NCBI RefSeq assembly: GCF_046224405.1
Contig: NZ_JBJXRK010000004.1
Span: 1 to 64,000, forward strand
Direction of reading: 5' to 3'
DNA length: 64,000 bases
Origin: Gudongella sp046224405
GTDB taxonomy: Bacteria; Bacillota; Clostridia; Tissierellales; Tissierellaceae
Part shown: in pieces, positions 17,004 through 25,159 of the stretch
How positions within the stretch are numbered: the stretch's first letter is position 1
Layout: every line of letters starts with the position of its first letter
The notes under the pieces: model-generated
The model's database searches: none
What the model saw: the letters and a program-made list of their open reading frames with translations, nothing else
What the model was told of the DNA's origin: nothing
Made by a program: the position numbers and the translations under genes

Positions 17004-17846
17004 TTATCTTTCAGCTGGAACCAGCAGCACTGAAACCGGTGATTTCCGGACCATGTCATGGCTTACGCTACCGATGAATATCTCCTGGAGAAAGCCTCTT
17101 CCCTGGGTTCCCATGACCACTAGTGTTGTGTCTGACTCCTTGGCATAGCTTATGATTTCATCCGATGGCTCCCCGAAGAGTATTTCCACCTGGACCTTTT
17201 CCACTCCAGCCTTAACAAGCTCTGCTTCCAGTTCCTGAAGCCTGTCCATAATATCTCCTGTGACTTCATCCCCTGTATTCTTTTCTGCCACATGTAGGAT
17301 GCTGACATTTTTAACTCCTGCCTTTACCATTTCAAGGATAAGGTCAAAGGCCCTCATGGAGTTCTTTGAAAAGTCCGTTGGGAAGAGGATGCGGTCTGTT
17401 ATGTCGCACTTCTCCACCAGGTGCTCATCATCGTGTAATTCCGTTATCCTGACAACAAGGGTTGGTATTTTGGAATGACGTATTATCTTGTACTCCATGC
17501 CACCCAGGAATTTCTCCCACAGGATGGAATGTGTAGTTCCGCCAACTGCAGCCAGGGAATAGCCCTTATCCCTTGCAAGCCTGTTTACCTCATCGTCAGG
17601 CTCTCCAATCTCAACCTTCGTCTCCACCTTATATCCCAGACCTTCAAGTATTACCGTCTGTTTTTCGGAATATTTCTCCAGGGTCTTCTGATAGAATGAA
17701 GAAACCTTGGCTCCTCCTTCATAAGGGTCAAGACAGTACAAAAGCAGGCATTTCTTTGCCCCAAGTCTTCTAAATCCCTTCATGCATTCAGTTAGATCAT
17801 TCTTCTCAGAGGATGGCTCCGAGGATATGATTATCTTCTCAAACAT
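17004..17846 (-). CDS. Tandem universal stress protein (two UspA domains)
   Basis: A 280-residue protein made of two UspA domains, about 1-147 and 152-280. The second has a clear ATP-binding signature, GTQGRGFLQEIFIGSVS, followed by KSPVSVLLVP. In the first the equivalent region (GGTTHSILWEKFLGG) is looser, so only one site may bind nucleotide. It starts behind GGGGAGGGG. It is placed between the ArsP-like permease and the thioredoxin gene on the same strand, which suggests a shared stress response. A GGGTATAA box lies upstream (17914-17921). Confidence 0.88.
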   Translation of the reverse strand: MFEKIIISSEPSSEKNDLTECMKGFRRLGAKKCLLLYCLDPYEGGAKVSSFYQKTLEKYSEKQTVILEGLGYKVETKVEIGEPDDEVNRLARDKGYSLAAVGGTTHSILWEKFLGGMEYKIIRHSKIPTLVVRITELHDDEHLVEKCDITDRILFPTDFSKNSMRAFDLILEMVKAGVKNVSILHVAEKNTGDEVTGDIMDRLQELEAELVKAGVEKVQVEILFGEPSDEIISYAKESDTTLVVMGTQGRGFLQEIFIGSVSHDMVRKSPVSVLLVPAER

Positions 17847-17913
17847 TTTAACCCCTCCCCATAAAGGCTTTTAAGTAACAGGATCTACTTTTATTCATGC
17901 TGTTCTACTTGAT

Positions 17914-17921
17914 TTATACCC
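17914..17921 (-). promoter_or_regulatory. GGGTATAA box upstream of the universal stress gene
   Basis: GGGTATAAATC on the minus strand matches boxes at 25055-25062 and 21630-21637. GGGTAT is the -10 element of SigB-type sigma factors in Bacillus; no convincing GTTTAA -35 box was seen here. Confidence 0.3.
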
Positions 17922-17952
17922 CTGATTTATTGGGCTTCATAGCTAATTGTTG

Positions 17953-17972
17953 AGAATTGTGGATACAATTCT
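17953..17972. other. 8-bp perfect inverted repeat after the ArsP-like gene
   Basis: AGAATTGT and ACAATTCT flank GGAT and overlap the stop codon of the permease. There is no T-run, so it may be a weak stem or a protein site. Confidence 0.35.
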
Positions 17973-18975
17973 AAATAAACAAGTGCCCCAGGGCGTTGAA
18001 GCCGTATCCTATTATGAGTATTCCAAGAGTTACTATGCCTGCAAATATGACCAGCAGCTTAGTTTTTACAACCTTCTTAAGCAAAATCATGGAAGGAAGT
18101 GAAAGTGCTGTAACAGCCATCATAAATGAAAGTGCCGTTCCGATGCCAACTCCCTTTGTGACAAGAGCCTCTGCTATGGGAAGTGTTCCGAATATGTCAG
18201 CATACATTGGCACTCCCACAAAAGTTGCAAGTACAACGGAATACCACTTGTCCTGGCCAAGTATGGCTGAAATGACGCTCTCAGGTATCCAGTTGTGGAT
18301 AAGGGCACCTATTCCAACTCCTATAAGGATGTAGAGCCAAACCTTGTTGATGATGTCTAGGACCTGGTCCTTTGCAAATACAAGTCTGTCCCTGGTTGTT
18401 AGCTCATCCTGCTCTCCGTTGGCCATCTGATTTCCAAATACAAAGGGTTCAACATACTTTTCAAGCTTTGCTATGCTTATGATGGAGCCACCGATAACTG
18501 CAAGTATCAGTCCCACCACAACATATGCTATGGCTATTCTCCAGTTGAATATACTTGCAAGGAGCAGTACCGATGCAAGGTCAACAAGCGGGGATGATAT
18601 AAGGAATGAGAAGGTGACTCCTATGGGAAGTCCAGCGCTGGTAAATCCGATGAACAATGGGATCGATGAACAGGAGCAAAATGGCGTCACTGTTCCTAAA
18701 AGTGCTCCAAGGATGTTTGCAGTGATTCCCTTGTACCTTCCAAGGATTTTTCTGGTCCTTTCGGGTGGAAAGAAGCTTTGGATATATGAAATTGTGAAAA
18801 TAAGAAATGATAGCAAGATAAATATCTTTACCACATCGTAGATGAAGAAATGTACACTTCCACCTATTCTTTCGTTTATGTCCATTCCGAACACATTCTC
18901 TACAAGCAGTTCTACAAGGTTGTACAGCCACTCCATTTTCAACAACTGGCTGTTAAGCCAACTGAAAATTGCCAT
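17971..18975 (-). CDS. arsP: ArsP/DUF318-type permease
   Basis: A 334-residue permease of PF03773, with about eight to nine membrane segments. The family signature GTVTPFCSCSSIPLFIGFTSAGLP holds a Cys pair used by ArsP proteins, which export trivalent organoarsenicals. A long cytoplasmic loop (about 165-205, rich in charged residues) splits the two halves, as is usual. It directly follows an arsR with 16 bases between. Related permeases of this family handle other metals or thiols, so the exact substrate is uncertain; the arsenic setting favours ArsP. Confidence 0.8.
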   Translation of the reverse strand: MAIFSWLNSQLLKMEWLYNLVELLVENVFGMDINERIGGSVHFFIYDVVKIFILLSFLIFTISYIQSFFPPERTRKILGRYKGITANILGALLGTVTPFCSCSSIPLFIGFTSAGLPIGVTFSFLISSPLVDLASVLLLASIFNWRIAIAYVVVGLILAVIGGSIISIAKLEKYVEPFVFGNQMANGEQDELTTRDRLVFAKDQVLDIINKVWLYILIGVGIGALIHNWIPESVISAILGQDKWYSVVLATFVGVPMYADIFGTLPIAEALVTKGVGIGTALSFMMAVTALSLPSMILLKKVVKTKLLVIFAGIVTLGILIIGYGFNALGHLFI

Positions 18976-18991
18976 TTTATCACTCCTCTGT

Positions 18992-19348
18992 CTATTCTAG
19001 TATTGATATGGGATTACACTGATCCAGGTACTTTTCCTTTTCGGAAAGTCTTTTAATATCCTCCTGCACCTGGGGATAGTCATGAACATTTTCCAGAATC
19101 CCTTCAATTATCCCATTGAGTATTTCATTGTCCTTCTTCAGACTGTAAAAGACAAACTTTTCCTTTCGTTCGTCCTGGACCAGATTCAGGTCCCTTAATT
19201 TGGAAAGGCTTTTTGATATCTTGGGCTGGGACATGTCAAGAACCCCAACAAGCTCGCATACACAAAGCTCTTCCTTGTGAAGAAGAACAACAACTCTAAG
19301 TCTTGTCCCGTCTGACAGGACCTTAAAAAGGTTGGTAAGTTGATCCAT
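18992..19348 (-). CDS. arsR: ArsR-family repressor (ArsP-linked)
   Basis: A 118-residue ArsR-type repressor. The metal box reads KEELCVCELV with a CxC pair and the recognition helix is MSQPKISKSLSKLRDL. A third Cys near the C-terminus (YLDQCNP) may complete a site. It leads the operon arsR-arsP and probably also serves the stress-protein and thioredoxin genes. It is clearly a different gene from the acr3-linked arsR, sharing only family motifs. Confidence 0.9.
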   Translation of the reverse strand: MDQLTNLFKVLSDGTRLRVVVLLHKEELCVCELVGVLDMSQPKISKSLSKLRDLNLVQDERKEKFVFYSLKKDNEILNGIIEGILENVHDYPQVQEDIKRLSEKEKYLDQCNPISILE

Positions 19349-19374
19349 AATTGTCTCCTTTCAAGAGTCATATT

Positions 19375-19392
19375 CTCATATGCACTTATGAG
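19375..19392. promoter_or_regulatory. Candidate ArsR operator of the arsP operon
   Basis: CTCATA and TATGAG flank six bases in a perfect inverted repeat about 30 bases upstream of the arsR start. Further ATATG units lie next to it. Call by position and symmetry. Confidence 0.45.
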
Positions 19393-19454
19393 TATATGTA
19401 TATGTTACTCCCTTGTCTCATACTTGTCAATCCTTTTGGGTAAAATTCTTCAAA

Positions 19455-19490
19455 GAAAAACGCCAATGATTTTCCCATTGACGTTTTTCT
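19455..19490. terminator. Intrinsic terminator between panE-like gene and arsR
   Basis: AGAAAAACG-CAATG and CATTG-CGTTTTTCT pair around a short loop, with T-runs on both strands. It ends the minus-strand gene at 19498-20418. Confidence 0.75.
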
Positions 19491-19497
19491 CAAAATC

Positions 19498-20418
19498 TTA
19501 ATATTTAGATTCAATTTCCCTTATCCTGTTGTAGATTTCCTCATTGATTGGAGTGGGAACACCATGCTTTTTCCCCAGCTCCAGAACCATTCCGGAAAAC
19601 AGCTCAACCTCTGATTTTATCCTGTTCAGCCCGTCAAACCTCATTGAAGGCATCCCCTCAGGGTTCAGGGAATCAATCAGGGATACGTAATAATTGATGT
19701 CCTCTTCCGTGATTCTAATGCTCTCCTTTTCTGCTAGCTGGACAACCTCCCTCATGGCAGCGATCATCATTTCTCTTGCCGGTCCGGGTTTCTGGATTGT
19801 ATCGTAGTTTCCCTCATGGATCATAAGCACCTGGTTTACACCTACATTGAGCATGAACTTGCTCCATAGTCTCTGCATAACATCATCTTCAAGGATATAG
19901 GGGAATCCCGTCCTATCAAAAATCTCAAGAACCTCCTTAAGCTTTCTCTTTTTCCCTTCCGTCTCCTGGTCTATTCCTATCCGGACCAAACCCATTTTTG
20001 TGTAGTCAAGATTATGTCCGCTTCTGATGGGGTCCATCCCCTCTGCTATGGTGTAAAGCACCTTTTCCTCACCAAAGGCTTCACCTATGATCTTTTCGCT
20101 TGTAATACCGTTTAGAAGCGAAATGATTATTGTATCCCCGGATACCCTGTTCCTTACTGTCTGGATTGCCTCCTCAAGGCCTGTTGACTTAACTGCGAAT
20201 ATGAGAAGGTCGGCAGGCTCACCTTCCTCATTTCCAGAAGCCAGATTAAAGTCATACCTCTTTCCGTTGATGAGCCTCTCCACTCCTGAGTACCTCTTGA
20301 GCCTCTTTTCATCCATTACAAATTGAACATTTTCCCTTCCTAGCCTATCCATAAGAAGGCTGCCAAATATCAGTCCAAGGGACCCCATTCCCACAATTGA
20401 AACCTTTTCTATAGCCAA
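19498..20418 (-). CDS. panE: Ketopantoate reductase-family protein (PanE/ApbA), stand-alone copy
   Basis: A 306-residue NADPH-dependent reductase of the PanE/ApbA family. The Rossmann motif is VSIVGMGSLGLIFG at the N-terminus, followed by LLIFAVKSTGLEEA and SLLNGITSEKII. The conserved C-domain stretch SKFMLNVGVNQV contains the usual catalytic Lys. The start is TTG, set by AAAGGAG 9 bases upstream. Length is normal. It is a single gene between terminators and lies away from the second PanE at 42173-43093; it may be the true pantothenate enzyme, or reduce another 2-oxo acid. Confidence 0.85.
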   Translation of the reverse strand: MAIEKVSIVGMGSLGLIFGSLLMDRLGRENVQFVMDEKRLKRYSGVERLINGKRYDFNLASGNEEGEPADLLIFAVKSTGLEEAIQTVRNRVSGDTIIISLLNGITSEKIIGEAFGEEKVLYTIAEGMDPIRSGHNLDYTKMGLVRIGIDQETEGKKRKLKEVLEIFDRTGFPYILEDDVMQRLWSKFMLNVGVNQVLMIHEGNYDTIQKPGPAREMMIAAMREVVQLAEKESIRITEEDINYYVSLIDSLNPEGMPSMRFDGLNRIKSEVELFSGMVLELGKKHGVPTPINEEIYNRIREIESKY

Positions 20419-20558
20419 ATTTCTACACTCCTTTCGAGAATCTCAGTAAATATTAAATATGATTATACCACTTTATCTGCATAAATATAATACGCCAACC
20501 AAATTTTGGCTGACGCATTAAAGTTAAATGACAAGGGGTTTAAATATCAATATCATAG

Positions 20559-21485
20559 CTAGAATGATCTTGGATTTCTGGTTTTCATTAGTGCATCAAA
20601 GATTATTCCGTGACCCAGTGTTGTTGGATGTGGGTCAATCAATACTGGTGGCATTTGATTGGTCCATGTGAGCTTAAAGGCCACAGCATCAGCTTCCTTG
20701 GAAGACGCCTTCTCTACCCTGGCCAGGGTTACCCTGTTCTGGGTTCTCATCATTGCCATGTTCATTGGTCTGACAAGCTCTTCATATCTGTCATAGAGTG
20801 CCTTGTTGTCATCCTTTTCGATTGGGTTGTAAAGGGTCATGGCTATAATCTGGGCATCCGGGTTTATATTTTCAATTTCATCCAGAATATCTGGCCAGTC
20901 TGATAGGAATTGGGCGGTTCTTGCTTCAAGCATCCAGCCCAGACTTCCCGGTTCAGAGCTTAAGGCTGATTCTGTGAATGCTGCAAGCTTAATATTCCAT
21001 GACATCTCGCCTTGATAACCAATTGTATATAGAAGAGCCTGCATAAACTCCTCTGATGTATCATAATCTAATGGATCAACATCATACAACTCAGCCACTG
21101 CACCAATAACTGGTGTCAGCATGTTATTGCCTCCGATGCTTATGGTAATAACATCGGCCTGCATTACAAGACCTTTAAGCTGAGGACTATCCTGCAATCC
21201 CTTCAGCAGCTCCATGCTGTCCAGTCCTTCAACGCCTGCATTATATGCTCCGCCAGCTCCTGGATATGGCCAGTTTCCGTCAAGTCCAAAGCTATCCTCA
21301 AGATAGGCTGCATAAAGTTCGAAGTAACTCATTCCAGGGTCTGCACTAAGTCCAACTGCTATTGAATCTCCTATATTCAAGTATTTAAGTCCTTCATCCA
21401 TATCCGGTCTCGCCGCCAATGCCTGAACTGGCAACCCTATAAGTAATACCAATATCATTATGATAGGTAAAAATTTTCTCTTCAT
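20559..21485 (-). CDS. Secreted SGNH/GDSL hydrolase
   Basis: A 308-residue exported esterase or deacetylase of the SGNH fold. A signal peptide (about 1-25, KFLPIIMILVLLIGLPVQALA) is followed by block I LNIGDSIAVG with the nucleophile Ser41. Block III is SIGGNNML, and block V is IDPHPTTLGH with the Asp and His of the triad. All catalytic blocks are intact. I start it at ATG 21485, behind GGAGG, since the longer reading begins with an unsupported TTG. A structured leader lies upstream. Substrate unknown; wall polymers are common for secreted members. Confidence 0.88.
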   Translation of the reverse strand: MKRKFLPIIMILVLLIGLPVQALAARPDMDEGLKYLNIGDSIAVGLSADPGMSYFELYAAYLEDSFGLDGNWPYPGAGGAYNAGVEGLDSMELLKGLQDSPQLKGLVMQADVITISIGGNNMLTPVIGAVAELYDVDPLDYDTSEEFMQALLYTIGYQGEMSWNIKLAAFTESALSSEPGSLGWMLEARTAQFLSDWPDILDEIENINPDAQIIAMTLYNPIEKDDNKALYDRYEELVRPMNMAMMRTQNRVTLARVEKASSKEADAVAFKLTWTNQMPPVLIDPHPTTLGHGIIFDALMKTRNPRSF

Positions 21486-21511
21486 ATACTCATCGCCTCC
21501 ATAATACAAAA

Positions 21512-21541
21512 CAACAAAAAACCGACCTTAGATGGTCGGTT
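21512..21541 (-). terminator. Leader terminator ahead of the GDSL gene
   Basis: AACCGACC and GGTCGGTT pair around six bases, followed by TTTTTTG, about 26 bases ahead of the start codon. Its 5' arm is the 3' end of the putative aptamer. Confidence 0.8.
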
Positions 21542-21605
21542 ACGCCCCGGTTCCCTTAAGAGCATAGGCGTCCAGCTTACTCTTAAGATCATTGCCCCCT
21601 TGTCT
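21512..21605 (-). ncRNA. Probable c-di-GMP-II-like riboswitch
   Basis: The minus-strand leader reads CAATGAT, then CTTAAGAG (plus 21580-21587) pairing with CTCTTAAG (plus 21555-21562), with TGGACGCC in the loop. It ends in GGGGCGTAACCGACC. ACGCC of the loop can pair with GGCGT, making a pseudoknot. CAATGAT, the TGG..C loop and AACCGACC match what I recall of the c-di-GMP-II (GEMM-II) aptamer. The 3' end overlaps a terminator arm, a normal expression platform. The P1 stem is weak by eye. A GGDEF/HD-GYP protein lies 4 kb away. Confidence 0.55.
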
Positions 21606-21629
21606 TTTAACTATGTATTTTCGTTAGAC

Positions 21630-21637
21630 TTATACCC
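21630..21637 (-). promoter_or_regulatory. GGGTATAA box upstream of the GDSL leader
   Basis: GGGTATAAGTC on the minus strand sits 25 bases ahead of the putative riboswitch, with GTTTGC 14 bases further up. It resembles a SigB-type -10 box and matches the boxes at 17914-17921 and 25055-25062. Confidence 0.35.
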
Positions 21638-21719
21638 ATCTGATATATGCCGCAAACCAGAGGCAAGGAGAAGATTGAGTGACTGCCCCTTGCCTTGGTC
21701 CATTCTTGCTTCCTTGGAA

Positions 21720-24700
21720 CTATTTCTTCCAATCCACACTGACAGGCTTCTGAAGCCTTTCGCTTGTCTTGGGTGCCTTGCTTTCATTGAAGTACACGTA
21801 TTGTGTCTCAGGGTCAAGGTAGAAAATACCTTCCCCCTTCAGATATAACTCTTCAGCTGTTGGGAACACGCCCCTTATGTTGAAATAGGTGAGTTTCTTG
21901 TTTCCATTATTGAAGTACATGTTTTCAAAATCAACATATGATACTCCCTCAGCTCCAGGATATCTGGTAAATCCTCCATCCTTGAATGGCTCAAGATAGA
22001 CCCTCATCTTTGTTGAGTCTCCTTTTCTTAGACTTGGAACCTTTACTTCCTTCATTGGAATGAATACATCATAAACTGCCTTATAGCCCTGGACGTAGTT
22101 GACGGTGTATCCGTTCAGGCCCTTTTCAAAGTGATTTACATAGGTTGTCCGGTTTTGCCAGGCTGCATCTGAGCTGTAGGCATAATGTGAAGGAAACTCC
22201 AGGTATAGTCCAGTAGCTGGATTGACTATGTCATAGTAGCCAAACTCAAAGGTGACATTCGTCTCGATCATTCCAGGAACAGTGGGCTTTTCTGTGGGGT
22301 TGCTTATCTCAAGGTCAACATAGGCTGGTCTGTACATATAGTCCGGGTCAAGCTTTAGGAATGGCGCATCTATGGGGTTCTTGTCCGCATAGTTGGCAGC
22401 CTGATCAAGCTGCTTGCCCATTTCAACTGTAATGTCCTCAACCAATTGTTCAGTCCAGTCATTCTGTGGAATTCCAGTTTCAGTGAGAACCACCTGGACA
22501 TAGTAATCCATGCTCATTTCAGCCAGCTGGTCGAAGTTTGGAAGTGTCGGTGGAATTCCCAGCCACATGAGTCCGTAATTGGCCCAGGCCTCCAGAGTGG
22601 CCTTAAAGTAGGCCTTGAATGGCTCTCCCAGAGGAAAGATGTTTACTATGGACATTATAAGCTTGTTCTTCAGCCTTGCATATGCATCGCTTACCTGGTT
22701 TACGATTGTCTTTATGACACCTGCAAGATCCTTGAAGAAGTTTACCACTCCCGCAAATAGCTGCTGGTACCAGGCTTCGTCCTTATCTTCCGGTTTGGGA
22801 ATGTGGACCTTTGTATTAAGTGCCAGTACCCTTGGAATCATTTCCTTTTCGTATTCCTCTGGAGTATCTATTCCCTTGTCCTTGTAGTATGCTATATGGG
22901 TCATATATGGGTAGAGGATCTCCCCGGTCTGGGAATTCTTGAATTTCGACTGGATCTCATTCCATTTGGGAGCCCTGTATACATAATAGTGCTCCATGTA
23001 GTTCTTATCAGGCCATCTTGGCTTTACATACTCCTTGATGCTTATGTCGGGCAGGGAGTATGGAAGCTTGGTCACGTACTTGTATGGATTGTCGCTGTAG
23101 TAGGTTACGGGCTTTCCAAACTCGTATTCCATAGTCAATGGAGATGAGTATTTTACCTGGTACTCCCCGGGAATGATTGAAGGTTTAAGCGTTACGCCCC
23201 TTACATAGTATTTGATGGCGTCCCCTTCCTTCATTTCATTTACAGGCTTGGCAAACTTGGCTATATCCACCATCACTGTATTTGGATAGTTGCTGTGAAC
23301 AAAGGGAACAGGAAGGTCATACTCCACCTCATGGATGATATTTGGTGTATTTGGCCACGCTCCTCCTGTGGTTGGGAACTTTTCAGTGGAGAATTGGAGT
23401 ACTATCCTTTCAACTGACGGGTCGATCCCATTGAAGTGGAACAGCCTGTTGTTCTCTAGTCTAGGTTCAACTCTGAAAATCGGTCTAAACTCAGGATAGT
23501 TGGGATACTCTCCACCAACTATCCCCCCTGATGCCACAGGTGTCCACAGCTGAAAGTCAGCGCTGATTTTACCGTCAAAATTGACCTCAGGAATCCTTTC
23601 TCCATAGATGACAGCTATGCCCTTTCCAGGGTCTCCTATTGGCTTGCCCAAACTGTCAATGGGGATTGCCCTTACGTAGTAGACGGACCTGTTTGATGTT
23701 ATGGGCTTGTATCCGGTCTTAAGCTTTAGGGCATCCAGATTTATTGTTGTAGGCTTAATAAGGTCCGTATTGATTGTATCTGTCTTTATGATGTCGGTGT
23801 TTATCAAGTTGGTATTTATTAGGCTTGTGTTTACGGTAACCTTAATAATATCGTCTGTTGAGGCCAGCTTAATGCTTGAAAAGTCAATCTGAAACTCTTT
23901 TGTCCCTGCCCCCACTTCACCGGAGGCCAGTAGTCCAACAGGACTTTTCCAGTTTGTCTCAAAGCCATTGAACTGAACCTGAGAAACCTGCCAAACTACC
24001 TTGGTGGCAGCTGCTGCATCATTCAGGTTAAAGTAGAACCACCTCTTCGATTCCCCTTCCCTGTCCACAAATGCCGTCATGGTGGAATCTGTGTAGACAT
24101 TCTTCTGCACTTCAGTTGCCATTAAGTTGATGTTGATGGGCTGCAGAATCAAGGATCCGGTGCTTGGCTTGCCAAGTGGCTTTGCTTCGCCGGTGGCAAC
24201 GTAAAGGTCGATCCTGTCATCATATTGGGGAAAGAATAGATTTCCACCCTCCATGGCTCTGAAGTTCTCCAAGGGATTGGTCAGGTTTAGGATATTGCTG
24301 TAGGTTGAGATGATCCCCGAATTGTCCTCAGGCAACAGAATTCCAGGGTTTTGCAGTATCGGTCCCTGGGGCTCCCCATCCTTGAAGCTTACATAGGTCC
24401 TTTTCATAAGTACGATTGCCTGTTCCCTGGTTGTGTTCTGGAGGGGTCCAATGAGGTTGCTTCCTATCCCCTTCATTATGCCGTTTCCATATGCGAACCT
24501 TACTGAGTCCATTGCCCAGGATGCTATCTGGTTCTGATCGGAAAATGGAAACTCCCCTGTGTAGCTCTCCTGTATCCCAGTTAAGGCAACCTTTAAGGTC
24601 CTGTGTATCATTACACAGATCTCCTGTCTTGTTATGTCCTTGTATGGGGCAAATTCTGTTGCGCTCACACCCTTCACAATTCCCAGATGAAATGCCTTTA

Positions 24701-25009
24701 CAATATCCTCATTCTTTGTGTCCTGGAAGGGATTAACTCCTCCCATTGCCTGGTTCCCTGACAGGGCTTCATAGAGCCTGACGGCAAGGATGCAGAACTC
24801 CTCTCGTGTGATATTCTTCCTGTAGCTATTCATTACACCAGGATATGTCAGATCAAGGTTGTATGCTTCAATAAGCTCCTCCTCTGCCCAGCCGCTCTGG
24901 GTTCCATCAAAGATTGATGATTGCGTTTCCGCCACAAGGCTTGAGGAGCTTCCAAAGAGTATAGCAAAGACCAACAGGAAGCTTACGGCTTTTTTAATCT
25001 TATTTTCAT
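21720..25009 (-). CDS. SLH-domain surface protein, start region frameshifted
   Basis: A surface protein of over 1,080 residues. Up to three SLH repeats follow the signal peptide (marks: REEFCILAVRLYEAL, ITRQEICVMIHRTL, TREQAIVLMKRTY) and would tether it to wall polymer. The remainder is beta-rich and of unknown role, with tandem I-x-T-[DN]-x-I units (about 375-400). The open frame as read begins at TTG 24974 inside the signal peptide. ATG 25009, behind AAAGGA, reads MKIRLKK and then hits TAA. One extra A in the run at 24990-24995 would join it to AVSFLLVFAILFG, a full signal peptide. So either a homopolymer error, a real mutation, or a phase-variable switch. Confidence 0.75.
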
Positions 25010-25054
25010 CTCACTCATTCCTTTCCTTTTCTGATTGTGCTCTTCTCAGTGGAT

Positions 25055-25062
25055 TTATACCC
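25055..25062 (-). promoter_or_regulatory. GGGTATAA box upstream of the SLH gene
   Basis: GGGTATAAATCC on the minus strand, about 46 bases ahead of the ATG, within a possible GATTGTG/CACAATC stem. CTTTAA lies 16 bases upstream. Same box as at 17914 and 21630. Confidence 0.35.
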
Positions 25063-25110
25063 ACAATCGTTCATCGCATTAAAGTTTTAAAGTCATCGGC
25101 TTGAAATTTA

Positions 25111-25147
25111 CAAAAAAACTGCAAACACAGTGATGATTGTTTGCAGT
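25111..25147 (-). terminator. Terminator of the GGDEF/HD-GYP gene
   Basis: ACTGCAAAC and GTTTGCAGT pair around a 12-nt loop, with TTTTTTT following on the minus strand, 13 bases past the stop. Confidence 0.85.
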
Positions 25148-25159
25148 CCTTGCTTAATT

